From: Kiritimatiellia bacterium
Lineage (GTDB): Bacteria > Verrucomicrobiota > Kiritimatiellia > RFP12 > UBA1067
Assembly: GCA_017508315.1 (NCBI GenBank)
Contig: JAFVZE010000200.1
Span: 1-31,309, forward strand
Direction of reading: 5' to 3'
DNA: 31,309 nt
Position 1 is the first letter of the stretch, and each line of letters begins with the position of its first letter. The position numbers and the translations under genes were made by a program. The notes under the pieces are model-generated. The model saw only the letters and a list, made by a program, of their open reading frames with translations, was not told the DNA's origin and made no database searches. Below are positions 7,437 to 15,719 of the stretch, one piece after another.

Positions 7437-8747
7437 ATGAGCCGCGAAACGATATCCGATCCCGATTTCATGCCCGTTGAAGAACTGCGGGCGATGCAGC
7501 TGTCCAAACTCCAGAAGCTTGTGGCCTATGAATACGAGCGGGTGCCGCTCTTCCGCCGCCGCTGCGACGAAAAGAACGTCAAGCCGCGCGACATCGTCAC
7601 TCTGAAGGACATCGCCAAACTCCCCTTCATGGTCAAAACCGACCTTCGCGACGAATATCCGCTCGGGCTTACCGCCGCGCCGATGAAGGAGATCGTGCGC
7701 TTCCACTGTTCGTCGGGCACGACCGGCAAGCCGATCTGCATCCCCAACACGAAGGGAGACATCGAAGTGTGGTCGGAAGCGGCCGCCCGCTGTCTGGCGA
7801 TGTACGGCATCACCGACGAGGACGTTCTTCAGGTCACCTACGGCTACGGCCTTTTCACCGGCGGTCTCGGCCTCCACTACGGCGGCGAAAAGCGCGGTTG
7901 CGCGGTTCTGCCCATCGGCGGCGGCAACACCGAAAAGCAGCTCATGCTCATGCGGGATCTCGGCGTTACCGCCATCGCCTGCACCCCGAGCTACTTCCTG
8001 CGCATAATGGACGTCGCCAGACAGCAGGGACTCGATTTCCGGCGCGACACCAGACTGAAGCACGGCATTTTCGGCGCCGAACCGTGGACCGACGAGATGC
8101 GCGCGAAAATACAGGAAGAAACCGGCATCACCGCCCACGACATCTACGGACTTACCGAGGTCTCCGGCCCCGGCGTCGCCGGCTCCTGCGGGCACAGCAA
8201 CGGCCTTCACATATGGGAAGACCACTACTATCCCGAGATCATCGACCCTGAAACGCTCGAACCGCTCCCAGACGGCGAAGAGGGTGAACTCGTCTTCACG
8301 ACGCTCGACCGTTTCGGCACTCCGATGCTGCGTTACCGCACGCGCGATCTGACGCGGCTTTATCCCGAACAGTGCGCCTGCGGACGCACCGCCCGCGTCA
8401 TGGCCCGCATCAGGGCCAGAAGCGACGACATGCTCATCATCCACGGCGTCAACCTCTTCCCGAGCCAGGTGGAGACCGCGTTGCTGTCGGTTCCGGAGGT
8501 GGAGCCCCACTACCAGATCGTAATAACGCCGACCGAAACGCTCGACGTTCTCGAGGTCAAGGTGGAGATCAAAGCCGAAGCGTTCTCCGACAATATCCGC
8601 GTCGTCGAAGACCTGCGCAAACGCGTATTCAACGCGGTCAAAAACATCACCGGCCTCAGCGCAAGGATAACGATCGTCGAACCGGGCTCGCTGCCGCGCA
8701 GCGAAGGCAAGATCAAGCGCGTGATCGACAACCGTAAAAGGGGTTAG
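7437..8747 (+). CDS. paaK: Phenylacetate-CoA ligase-like adenylate-forming enzyme
   Basis: 436 aa, the normal PaaK length. Members activate phenylacetate or related aryl acids with ATP and join them to CoA in the cytoplasm. Visible motifs are the AMP-binding loop HCSSGTTGKPI (90-100), FGAEPWTDEMR (212-222), YGLTEVSGPG (237-246), and GELVFTTLDRFGTPMLRYRTRD (283-304). A CACG Cys pair (313-316) and the C-terminal domain with SDDMLIIHGVNLFPSQVE (329-346) also follow family pattern. It follows hisC by 21 bp. No phenylacetate-degradation genes accompany it; in anaerobes isolated PaaK-like genes often serve aryl-acid salvage into aromatic amino acids, but that role is inference here. Confidence 0.88.
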   Translation: MSRETISDPDFMPVEELRAMQLSKLQKLVAYEYERVPLFRRRCDEKNVKPRDIVTLKDIAKLPFMVKTDLRDEYPLGLTAAPMKEIVRFHCSSGTTGKPICIPNTKGDIEVWSEAAARCLAMYGITDEDVLQVTYGYGLFTGGLGLHYGGEKRGCAVLPIGGGNTEKQLMLMRDLGVTAIACTPSYFLRIMDVARQQGLDFRRDTRLKHGIFGAEPWTDEMRAKIQEETGITAHDIYGLTEVSGPGVAGSCGHSNGLHIWEDHYYPEIIDPETLEPLPDGEEGELVFTTLDRFGTPMLRYRTRDLTRLYPEQCACGRTARVMARIRARSDDMLIIHGVNLFPSQVETALLSVPEVEPHYQIVITPTETLDVLEVKVEIKAEAFSDNIRVVEDLRKRVFNAVKNITGLSARITIVEPGSLPRSEGKIKRVIDNRKRG

Positions 8748-8765
8748 AAGTCAGGGGGCAGGCTG

Positions 8766-9824
8766 ATGACCGGCCGCCGACCGCCAACGACCATCATGAA
8801 AACGTTCTTCCAGTCCGTACTCAAGCACATCGACAGACTCGATGCCGCGAAACTGCGCGAACAGTACCGGCTCGTGACGGAGGAAGTGGCGTTTTTCGAG
8901 ATGGTGTTCAACGCCATGAACGAAGGCGCGGTCCTCTACGATCTCAAAGGCCACGCCGTCTACCGCAATCCCGCGGCGGAGGCGCTGCCGGAGATCGAAG
9001 TCCCTTTCGGGAAAGCGTCGAAAAACGAAATAACCCTCACCTATCCCGAGGAGCGGACGCTTGAAGTGCAGACGATTCCTTTCGAACGCGGAACCCTTGC
9101 GATGATCCGCGACGTCTCCGCCGAACGTGCGCGCACCGCCGAGGAACTCGAACGCGGCGCCACCAAGTCGGTTTGCGATCTCGCCGCCGGCGTCGCGCAC
9201 GAAATCGGCAACCCCCTGAACGCCATTTCCCTCAATCTGCAGATTCTCGAGCGAGATCCCTCGGACAAAGAGGCGATCGACATCTGCAAAAGCCAGATCC
9301 GGAGACTCGACGGCATAATCCGCGGCTTTCTCGGAGCGCTCAGACCCACCAAGCCCAATCTTGCCGCGGGCTCGCTCGCCGAACCGCTGAAAAGCTGCCT
9401 CGCCGCGGTCAAAGGGCAGTTCGAGGAGCGCCGCATCAACGTCACGCTCGATGTTCCGGCGGCGCTGCCGAGCGTCGCGCTCGACCACGACAAGATGGAG
9501 CAGGTGTTCTTCAATCTCATAAAAAATTCGCTGGAGGCGATGAGAGACGGCGGCACCATCGACATCGCCCTCGCATCGGACGACCGGGACGTCTGCGTTT
9601 CGTTCAAAGACTCGGGCTTCGGCATGACGACCGAACAGCTCTCGCATCTCTTCGAACCGTACCGCACCACCAAAGAACACGGAACGGGACTCGGACTCAT
9701 GATATCGGCGAGAATCGTCCGCGACCACGGAGGCACCATCGCGGCGGAATCCTCGCCCGGCGAAGGCACGACTTTCACCGTCAAGCTTCCGCGGCTTGAA
9801 CGGCGCGTAAGGGAACTGAAATGA
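8766..9824 (+). CDS. Soluble sensor histidine kinase (PAS-like, HisKA, HATPase)
   Basis: 352 aa from the ATG at 8766, which has a purine-rich stretch AGGGGGC just upstream; an ATG at 8796 (MKTFFQSVLKHIDRL) is the alternative. No transmembrane segment is visible, so it should sense a cytoplasmic signal. A PAS-like region spans about 45-115 (NAMNEGAVLYDLKGHAVYRN). The H box is AGVAHEIGNPLNAISLN with phospho-accepting His145. The ATPase domain has an N box (FFNLIKNSLEA, 248-258), DSGFGM (282-287), FEPYRTTKEHGTGLGL (296-311). This is the NtrB-like arrangement. Its stop overlaps the start of the NtrC-type regulator by 4 bp, so that regulator is the expected partner. Confidence 0.9.
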   Translation: MTGRRPPTTIMKTFFQSVLKHIDRLDAAKLREQYRLVTEEVAFFEMVFNAMNEGAVLYDLKGHAVYRNPAAEALPEIEVPFGKASKNEITLTYPEERTLEVQTIPFERGTLAMIRDVSAERARTAEELERGATKSVCDLAAGVAHEIGNPLNAISLNLQILERDPSDKEAIDICKSQIRRLDGIIRGFLGALRPTKPNLAAGSLAEPLKSCLAAVKGQFEERRINVTLDVPAALPSVALDHDKMEQVFFNLIKNSLEAMRDGGTIDIALASDDRDVCVSFKDSGFGMTTEQLSHLFEPYRTTKEHGTGLGLMISARIVRDHGGTIAAESSPGEGTTFTVKLPRLERRVRELK

Positions 9825-11179
9825 AGCCGAAAATCCTCATCGTCGACGACGAAAAGCCGCTTCGCGACACTCTGGCGCGATGGTTCAAGGCGAAATACGA
9901 ATGCCTGCTCGCCCCGGACGCGGCCGAAGCGATGAAAATCGTGCGGGAGAATCCGGATCTCGCGCTCATGATCTCCGACGTGAGGATGCCCGGCGAGAAC
10001 GGCGTGGAACTCGTCCGCAAGGCGAAAGCGGCCAATCCGTCCATGGCCTGCATCCTGCTCACCGCCTACGGGACCGTCGATCTTGCGGTCGAGGCGATGA
10101 AAGACGGCGCTGACGATTTCTTCCAGAAGCCCATCACCGACCTTGAGCAGTTCGAACTTCGGGTGGCCAAGGCGATAAAGACCGCGTCGCTCGAAAAGGA
10201 AGTGGCCAGTCTGAAAAGCCGTCTCAACGAAAAGCTGGAAAATTTCACCGGAAAATCCCCGGCGATGGAAAAAGTCTATGCGCTCATCCGCAAAGCGGCT
10301 CCGACCAGCGCCAATGTTCTCATAGAAGGTCCGAGCGGCACGGGCAAAGAGCTGGTGGCACGCGCGCTCCACGACCTTTCGACGCGCGCCCGGGGTCCGT
10401 TCATCGCGGTGGAATGCGCCGCGCTTTCCTCGACTCTGCTCGAATCGGAACTGTTCGGCCATGAAAAATGGGCGTTCACCGACGCCAAAACGCAGAAGAT
10501 CGGCAGGTTCGAGGCGGCGGACGGCGGCACCATCTTCCTCGATGAAATTTCCGAAATCGACGCCTCCACTCAGGTGAAACTCCTGCGCGTGCTCGAAACC
10601 AAGACCTTCCAGCGCGTCGGCGGGACCGAAGACATCAAGGCCGACATCCGCATCATCGCGGCTACCAACCGCGATCTGCGCGGATATGTCGAAGAGGGAA
10701 AGTTCAGGGAGGATCTGTACTACCGGCTCAACGTGATCGACATCCGTCTGCCGGCGCTCAAGGACCGCCCCGGCGACATCGCGCTTCTCGTCTCGCGCTT
10801 CCTCAGGGAGTTCGGCGAACAGAACGGTGGCAGGGTCACCGGCATCGACATGAAGGCTCTCAAGGCGCTTGAGGACTATTCCTGGCCCGGCAATGTGCGG
10901 CAGCTCAGAAACATCATCGAAAAAATGGTGGTTCTCGCTTCGGGGGAGAAACTCTCGATAGACGACGTCCCGGAGGAGATCATCTCGGCCGCGCCGCGCA
11001 CGGCCGAAACCGCGGCGGTGCCGGTCCGGACGGCCGCGACCACGCTGGCGGAAGCGGAGAAGGCCCAGATACTCGCCGCGATAGCGGCCCACAACGGCAA
11101 CAAATCCCGCGCCGCCGAAGCTCTCGGCATCTCCAGGCGGACCATGCACCGCAAACTCAACGAGTGGAACATGAAATGA
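9821..11179 (+). CDS. NtrC-type response regulator with altered GAFTGA loop
   Basis: 452 aa. It has a receiver domain (about 1-120: DDE at 9-11, phospho-acceptor Asp53 in SDVRMPGENG, Thr81, Lys103), an AAA+ domain (about 140-370), and a Fis-type helix-turn-helix at the C-terminus (NGNKSRAAEALGISRRTMHRKL, 425-446). The ATPase parts look intact: Walker A GPSGTGKE (170-177), Walker B TIFLDE (237-242), Arg296 and Arg302 in FREDLYYRLNV. The loop that binds sigma-54, normally GAFTGA, reads WAFTDA (217-222, bases 10469-10486) inside an otherwise typical LFGHEKxAFTxAKTQKIGRFE. Both key Gly are replaced. It may therefore work with sigma-70 or by binding alone. Coupled to kinases on both sides. Confidence 0.92.
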   Translation: MKPKILIVDDEKPLRDTLARWFKAKYECLLAPDAAEAMKIVRENPDLALMISDVRMPGENGVELVRKAKAANPSMACILLTAYGTVDLAVEAMKDGADDFFQKPITDLEQFELRVAKAIKTASLEKEVASLKSRLNEKLENFTGKSPAMEKVYALIRKAAPTSANVLIEGPSGTGKELVARALHDLSTRARGPFIAVECAALSSTLLESELFGHEKWAFTDAKTQKIGRFEAADGGTIFLDEISEIDASTQVKLLRVLETKTFQRVGGTEDIKADIRIIAATNRDLRGYVEEGKFREDLYYRLNVIDIRLPALKDRPGDIALLVSRFLREFGEQNGGRVTGIDMKALKALEDYSWPGNVRQLRNIIEKMVVLASGEKLSIDDVPEEIISAAPRTAETAAVPVRTAATTLAEAEKAQILAAIAAHNGNKSRAAEALGISRRTMHRKLNEWNMK

Positions 11180-12120
11180 GCAACGCCTATTACGACAACC
11201 TGCCGGAAGAGCAGTTGACGATCCGCAGCCGAATTCTGAAAATACCCAATCTCAAACTGATAGAGAAGATCGGCGACGGCGGAATGTCCACCGTGTGGAA
11301 AGCGTGGGACATTGAAAACCAGCGGGTGGTGGCGGTGAAAATCCTAAACCGGGAATTCGCCAACGACGGCGCGGAAGTGCGCCAGTTCCGCGCCGAGGAA
11401 CGCATAATGGAGGAAATCCACCATCCCGGGATCGTCCAGGCCTACGATTTCAACAACGGCAACGGCAACTGGTACTATCTGATGGAGTATGTCGACGGCT
11501 ACACTTTCGCCGCTCTGCTCGCGCGCAAACAGCATGTGCGCGAAAGCGACTGCCTGCTCATCTGCGAATCGATCGCCACCGCGCTCGACTACGCCTGGAA
11601 CGACCACGGCATCGTCCACTGCGATCTGAAGCCTGAAAACATCATGATCAACACCGACGGCGTCATCAAACTGACAGACCTCGGCATCTCGCGCCGCTTC
11701 GAATTCAAAGAAGGGCCGCAGGCTGTCCCCGAACACGTGCTCGGAACGCCGGCCTACATATCTCCCGAACAGGTCTACGGAGACGTCGAACTCGACTGCC
11801 GTAGCGACATCTATTCGCTCGGGGCGACCCTCTACCACCTTGCGACCGGCAGAATCCTCTTCGCCGGACGCGACAACGACGGCATGATGCGCGCCCACTG
11901 CGACGAAACGGTGCAGGCGAGGGATCCGCGCGCCTACCGTCCTGAACTTTCCGAAGGCTTTTGCCAGCTCTTGGAATCCATGCTCGTCAAGGACAGAGAT
12001 TTCCGCGTAACTTCCTGGTCCGACGTATATGCGATGTGTCGGGAAATCGAAGAAGGACACGCTTTCAAACCCCGCGAAAACGCCTCCCCTTCTTCCATTA
12101 AACTGGTTTCACCGGCGTAA
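11176..12120 (+). CDS. Hanks-type Ser/Thr protein kinase, soluble, non-RD
   Basis: 314 aa from the ATG overlapping the preceding stop by 4 bp; upstream in-frame GTG is rejected in favour of this overlap. The kinase core is complete: glycine loop GDGGMSTVWKA (33-43), Lys55 in VAVKIL, catalytic HCDLKPEN (148-155, Asp150), DLG in place of DFG (168-170), and GTPAYISPEQ (190-199) as the activation-segment end. The residue before the catalytic Asp is Cys, not Arg, making it a non-RD kinase that may not depend on activation-loop phosphorylation. There is no transmembrane segment or sensor domain after about residue 290. Being the third gene of a two-component operon suggests cross-talk with that system. 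Confidence 0.9.
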   Translation: MSNAYYDNLPEEQLTIRSRILKIPNLKLIEKIGDGGMSTVWKAWDIENQRVVAVKILNREFANDGAEVRQFRAEERIMEEIHHPGIVQAYDFNNGNGNWYYLMEYVDGYTFAALLARKQHVRESDCLLICESIATALDYAWNDHGIVHCDLKPENIMINTDGVIKLTDLGISRRFEFKEGPQAVPEHVLGTPAYISPEQVYGDVELDCRSDIYSLGATLYHLATGRILFAGRDNDGMMRAHCDETVQARDPRAYRPELSEGFCQLLESMLVKDRDFRVTSWSDVYAMCREIEEGHAFKPRENASPSSIKLVSPA

Positions 12121-12295
12121 ATTGTTTTTATGCCGTCCGACGCCGGATCAGGGAAGAGCGGACGCCGAAGATTGCGCGGACGGAAAATCCGTCAGACGGA
12201 AAAGTTCCGCCCGCCGCGCAGCCTGGGCAAAGGCTAAAAAGCACGAAAATCCTAAGGTTTTTGGGGTCTGTCCCCGCGTGCAGACCGAGAAACGT
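12121..12295. other. Convergent intergenic region, 175 bp
   Basis: This lies between the ends of the Ser/Thr kinase gene (+) and the GH2-like gene (-), so a terminator is expected. I see a short stem GACGGA/TCCGTC (12179-12184 and 12188-12193, 3-nt loop) and the REP-like hairpin noted separately, but no GC stem followed by a clear T-run on either strand. No ORF or RNA gene is apparent. Confidence 0.5.
12263..12286. repeat. REP-like palindromic element
   Basis: A GGGGTCTGTCCCC motif (12263-12275) lies inside a larger inverted repeat GGTCTG (12265-12270)/CAGACC (12281-12286) with a 10-nt loop. GGGGTCTGTCCCC and its complement recur as small intergenic repeats near RAYT transposase-type elements in several bacterial genomes. 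That link is from memory of such repeats and not shown here, where only one copy occurs. It may also act as a bidirectional terminator. Confidence 0.35.
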
Positions 12296-15200
12296 TCACC
12301 AGTACACAAATTCCCACGGATCGAATCCGTTCACGCCCGCGCCGTAGAGCGACATGGTATCAACTTCGGAATCCGGTTGCTCTGACTCTTTCCGGTCAGA
12401 CTGATGCAGGGCGCGGCGCAACGCTTTCCCGCGCACTTCGTCCGATCGGGCCGTATTGAGATTTGTCGCCAGCTGCGCGTAAAGACGGCGGATCTTGGCG
12501 GCGTCAAGACATTCCGCGTTCGCCCGTTCACGCGCCGTCTCGTCGGCCGTCGGCGCGGCCGGTTTCGCCGTTTTCGCCAGCGTCAGCGGAATCTGCGAAA
12601 ACACCAGCGTCCGGCCGCCCTCTCGCCGCACGGCGAAAAGCCCGTCCGCCGTCGCGCCCTCGCCCGCAAGCGGCCGCGCTTTCAGCCCGGTCGGCCAGCG
12701 GAGCTCGTTGATGCCCACCCCGCGGAAAGCGGCATCATCCGGCAACGCGGCCTTATGGAACACGCGCTCCCGTCCCAACTCAAATCCCGCCTCCGACGCC
12801 TTCTTTTCGTCGCAGATCGCCAATACTCCGCGCTCAATGCGCGGCCGCCCGGAGAGAAACGATCCTATCACCGCCGCCGCCGCCGATTCCGCAGCCGGAC
12901 ACGTCCCGAGCCGGTCTTCGAAGTCGAGAGTGCAGTACGTAACATCCCCTTTGCAGGCGCCGCCGGGAGTGAAGTTCAGAAGCGCGGAATAATCGAGATT
13001 GAACCCGCCGACCACGACCGGCGTATAGCCGATGCGTTCGGGCGTCTGCAGCATGAGCCCCGCGACCGTGTGGCGGCGCGATCCGCGCGGCCCGCGCCGC
13101 TTCCCGTGGCTCATGACGGCGCCGAACGGGCCGTTGGGATAATCCGGCGTGCCGCGCCAATAGGCAAGCGTTTCCGCGGTGATTTCCGAGAATGCCGGAT
13201 CGCGGGCGCTGCGCGGGAAAAGTTCTCGGCTCATCACATCCTGCACGCGGAAACCGAGACGCTGCCACACCTCCGGCGTCTGCCTGAGAATCAGGAGGCG
13301 CAATCCGTTTGAAATCCGCGGATAAAGAACATCGAGCCGACGGCCGCTCAGCGCGTTGCGCCCGACGATGAGATGCGTATCGCCGGCACGGACTTCGCCG
13401 GGAGCGCCGATCATGCGGAAAGCGATTCCGAACGTCTTGAGCATCGACGCCGATTTCCCTTCCGGATCTAAAAGCGCGACGGAAAAAGGCGGATATTTCC
13501 GCATGTTCAACGGTTTCGCTTTCGCTGGATAAATTTCGATGTCCATCCTGTCGGAAATCGGTTCAACTCCATCGCCCGAGAAGGCGACTTCGAGCGAAAG
13601 AGACTTCACCTTGCCGGTCTCAGGCGCACGGAACGACAGCGGAAGGAATTTCCTCTCTCCCTGCGAGACACGCGTACGCGCCTCGCCGCCGGATATCGCG
13701 CGTCCGTCCGCCGTCACCGCGCGCCACCGGGCGCTGAACTCTTTTTCGCCGATCCCGTCCCAGATGAACACCAGTTGCTTGGCGACCTTTTCGCCGCCGC
13801 GGTACGCGTGCGTGCAGTCGACGAAGTCCGGCGCCCCGCCGAGGAACGCGCAGAAATCAAGATTCCCCTGGCGATGGATGTCGTAACCTTCATTCGCCCA
13901 TGCCGGCCGGCCGACGACTTCCTCCTTCATCGGGTAATACCGCCAGTAGATTCCCCAGCCGCCGGGCGGTTCGCCGTAAGCCTCAGTGATGTTGAACCAG
14001 AGGTTGCCGCCGTTGAGACCGTACGCCCGCCAGCGTTCGTTTATGCGCCGCGTCCACCTGCGCCGCAGCTCCCAGTACATCGGCAGCCCCTTGTACAGCA
14101 GATCGCCCTTCATCTGGCCGTGATGACGCCAGCGCGTCGACCCGACCATGCGCGCGAGCGTCTCCGGCGGCTCTTCCGCATATGCCCGCTCGCCGTAGAA
14201 CATGGCGAGAAATTCCGTCGGCAGGAATACGCCCTCCTTCCAGAAATTGCCGTTGTACGGCTGGCCGAACTCGATGGAACTCCACGGCAGGATTCCGTTT
14301 GTCGTCCAGCTGCAGAGCCATTCCTCGCGCTCCTGGAGCGGCGTGAAGTTGAGGTAGAGATTGGCGCTGGCGATATCGCCGCACGTTCCGTCGGCATGGG
14401 AAAAATAAAGGATGTTCGGATTGAGCCGGCGATGGAGTTCGCAGGCGAGTTCAATCTGCTCCACCCGGTCGCCGCTCGCGCGGTGCTGTCCAAGCCGGTC
14501 CGGCGCGGTTCCGGTCTCGCAGATCGTCATCTGCGAGACGATACCGGCCAGAAGCGCGGGATGATTGCGCGTAAGCCGGTGCTGCGCGCGTATGAAGCGT
14601 TCGAATTCCTTTCGGAGCTTTTCATCGCGGTGAAATGCGCCGGCTCCGATTGTATTCTGCGCCCCCATCGACGCGTACATCCCCATGCCCAATTCGTCGT
14701 GCGCATCGTATCTGCAGCGGTCCGAAAAACCCGCCGCGTTGACGGAATGCCCCCAGAAACCGACGTTGTAGCCGATATCCTGAAGATACTTAAGCCCCCA
14801 CTTCCGCGACTGGAACGTGAACGTCGGACGGAAATGCGCCTTGTGCCCGTTCATCATGATTTCCCGCCCCTCGCGCCAGACTTCGCGGCATCCGAAGCGG
14901 AACGGGGGAAACTCGTCGCACGGCTTGGCGTCGTGTCCCGAAAGCCGCAACGACGTCCGGCAGATGTAAAGCGAGGGTCTGCCGAGCTCCCAGGCGACGA
15001 TCCGCTCATCCCACGGCATCGTCAGCACGGTTCGGTTCAAACCTTTTTTCAGCTCCGCCTCCTTCTCCAGACGGCAGACGCGGTTGCTTTCCGCATCAAG
15101 AACCTCAACGGCTATCCGCGCGGCGGCGGCGGACGCCGAATCCGTCTCAACCTCGAAATCGATCCGCCTGCGCCGCCAGCTCGTATTGGCGAACACGTCG

Positions 15201-15673
15201 GCGACGAACGCGGCGGCGTACGCCGACAGCCGCGGCATAACGGCATCAGGACCTTTTTTGACGCCGTGCACCCGCGTGACCGCACGGGTGGCGCCGCGTT
15301 GCGTTTCCGCGCCGTTTTCCGTCAGCAGAAAACGGATCTCGTTGGTTTCCCCCGTCCTGACGAACCGCGTCGCGTCCACGCCTTCGAATCCCGGCCGCAG
15401 AATGTCGCCGGCGCGTTCGCCGTTCACATAAACGACCGCATCGCACTTGTGAAGCGCGCCGGGAATCTCGAGTCGGATGCGGCGACCGGCCCAGCCGCGC
15501 GGCACTTCGGTTTTGAAACTGCGCCAGACGACATTGCTTAAGCCCCACTCCGCGTCATCGGCCTTCCAGACTCCCTTGAGTTCGGCATGTTCGCGGCATC
15601 CCTCCGCCGCAGATGCCGGCGGCACCGCCCAGAAGAGAACCGCCGCCGCCCATAAACCGATCACCGGACGCAT
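12296..15673 (-). CDS. Large secreted GH2-like glycoside hydrolase
   Basis: 1125 aa. A Sec signal covers about residues 1-22 (ending PPASA). A sugar-binding jellyroll-like N-terminal part follows (ELKGVWKADD at 29-38 up to about 140, with YVNGERAG), then an Ig-like region, then a TIM-barrel part introduced by REVWREGREIMMNGHKAHFRPTF, the position where GH2 barrels begin. Later sections are less recognisable. I see no clear NE acid/base pair of classical beta-galactosidases; Glu in SSIEFGQP is a candidate catalytic residue. It has a good Shine-Dalgarno GGAGGTG about 7 nt upstream and follows murJ by 46 bp, as the last gene of the envelope run. Substrate unknown. Confidence 0.6.
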   Translation of the reverse strand: MRPVIGLWAAAVLFWAVPPASAAEGCREHAELKGVWKADDAEWGLSNVVWRSFKTEVPRGWAGRRIRLEIPGALHKCDAVVYVNGERAGDILRPGFEGVDATRFVRTGETNEIRFLLTENGAETQRGATRAVTRVHGVKKGPDAVMPRLSAYAAAFVADVFANTSWRRRRIDFEVETDSASAAAARIAVEVLDAESNRVCRLEKEAELKKGLNRTVLTMPWDERIVAWELGRPSLYICRTSLRLSGHDAKPCDEFPPFRFGCREVWREGREIMMNGHKAHFRPTFTFQSRKWGLKYLQDIGYNVGFWGHSVNAAGFSDRCRYDAHDELGMGMYASMGAQNTIGAGAFHRDEKLRKEFERFIRAQHRLTRNHPALLAGIVSQMTICETGTAPDRLGQHRASGDRVEQIELACELHRRLNPNILYFSHADGTCGDIASANLYLNFTPLQEREEWLCSWTTNGILPWSSIEFGQPYNGNFWKEGVFLPTEFLAMFYGERAYAEEPPETLARMVGSTRWRHHGQMKGDLLYKGLPMYWELRRRWTRRINERWRAYGLNGGNLWFNITEAYGEPPGGWGIYWRYYPMKEEVVGRPAWANEGYDIHRQGNLDFCAFLGGAPDFVDCTHAYRGGEKVAKQLVFIWDGIGEKEFSARWRAVTADGRAISGGEARTRVSQGERKFLPLSFRAPETGKVKSLSLEVAFSGDGVEPISDRMDIEIYPAKAKPLNMRKYPPFSVALLDPEGKSASMLKTFGIAFRMIGAPGEVRAGDTHLIVGRNALSGRRLDVLYPRISNGLRLLILRQTPEVWQRLGFRVQDVMSRELFPRSARDPAFSEITAETLAYWRGTPDYPNGPFGAVMSHGKRRGPRGSRRHTVAGLMLQTPERIGYTPVVVGGFNLDYSALLNFTPGGACKGDVTYCTLDFEDRLGTCPAAESAAAAVIGSFLSGRPRIERGVLAICDEKKASEAGFELGRERVFHKAALPDDAAFRGVGINELRWPTGLKARPLAGEGATADGLFAVRREGGRTLVFSQIPLTLAKTAKPAAPTADETARERANAECLDAAKIRRLYAQLATNLNTARSDEVRGKALRRALHQSDRKESEQPDSEVDTMSLYGAGVNGFDPWEFVYW

Positions 15674-15719
15674 CCCGACACCTCCGAAGAATCCGGCGAA
15701 AAGAAACTGCTCAGGCGCA

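Noticed and set aside
6387..8510. Long open reading frame antisense to hisC and paaK
   Set aside because: It mirrors two clear plus-strand enzymes; its composition is biased and no motif is visible. High GC content keeps antisense frames open.
9041..11149. Long open reading frame antisense to the histidine kinase and regulator
   Set aside because: Shadow of two genes with full domain motifs on the other strand.
13775..15541. 588-residue plus-strand open reading frame
   Set aside because: Antisense of the 1125-residue GH2-like gene; Arg/Pro/Ala-biased with no recognisable domain.
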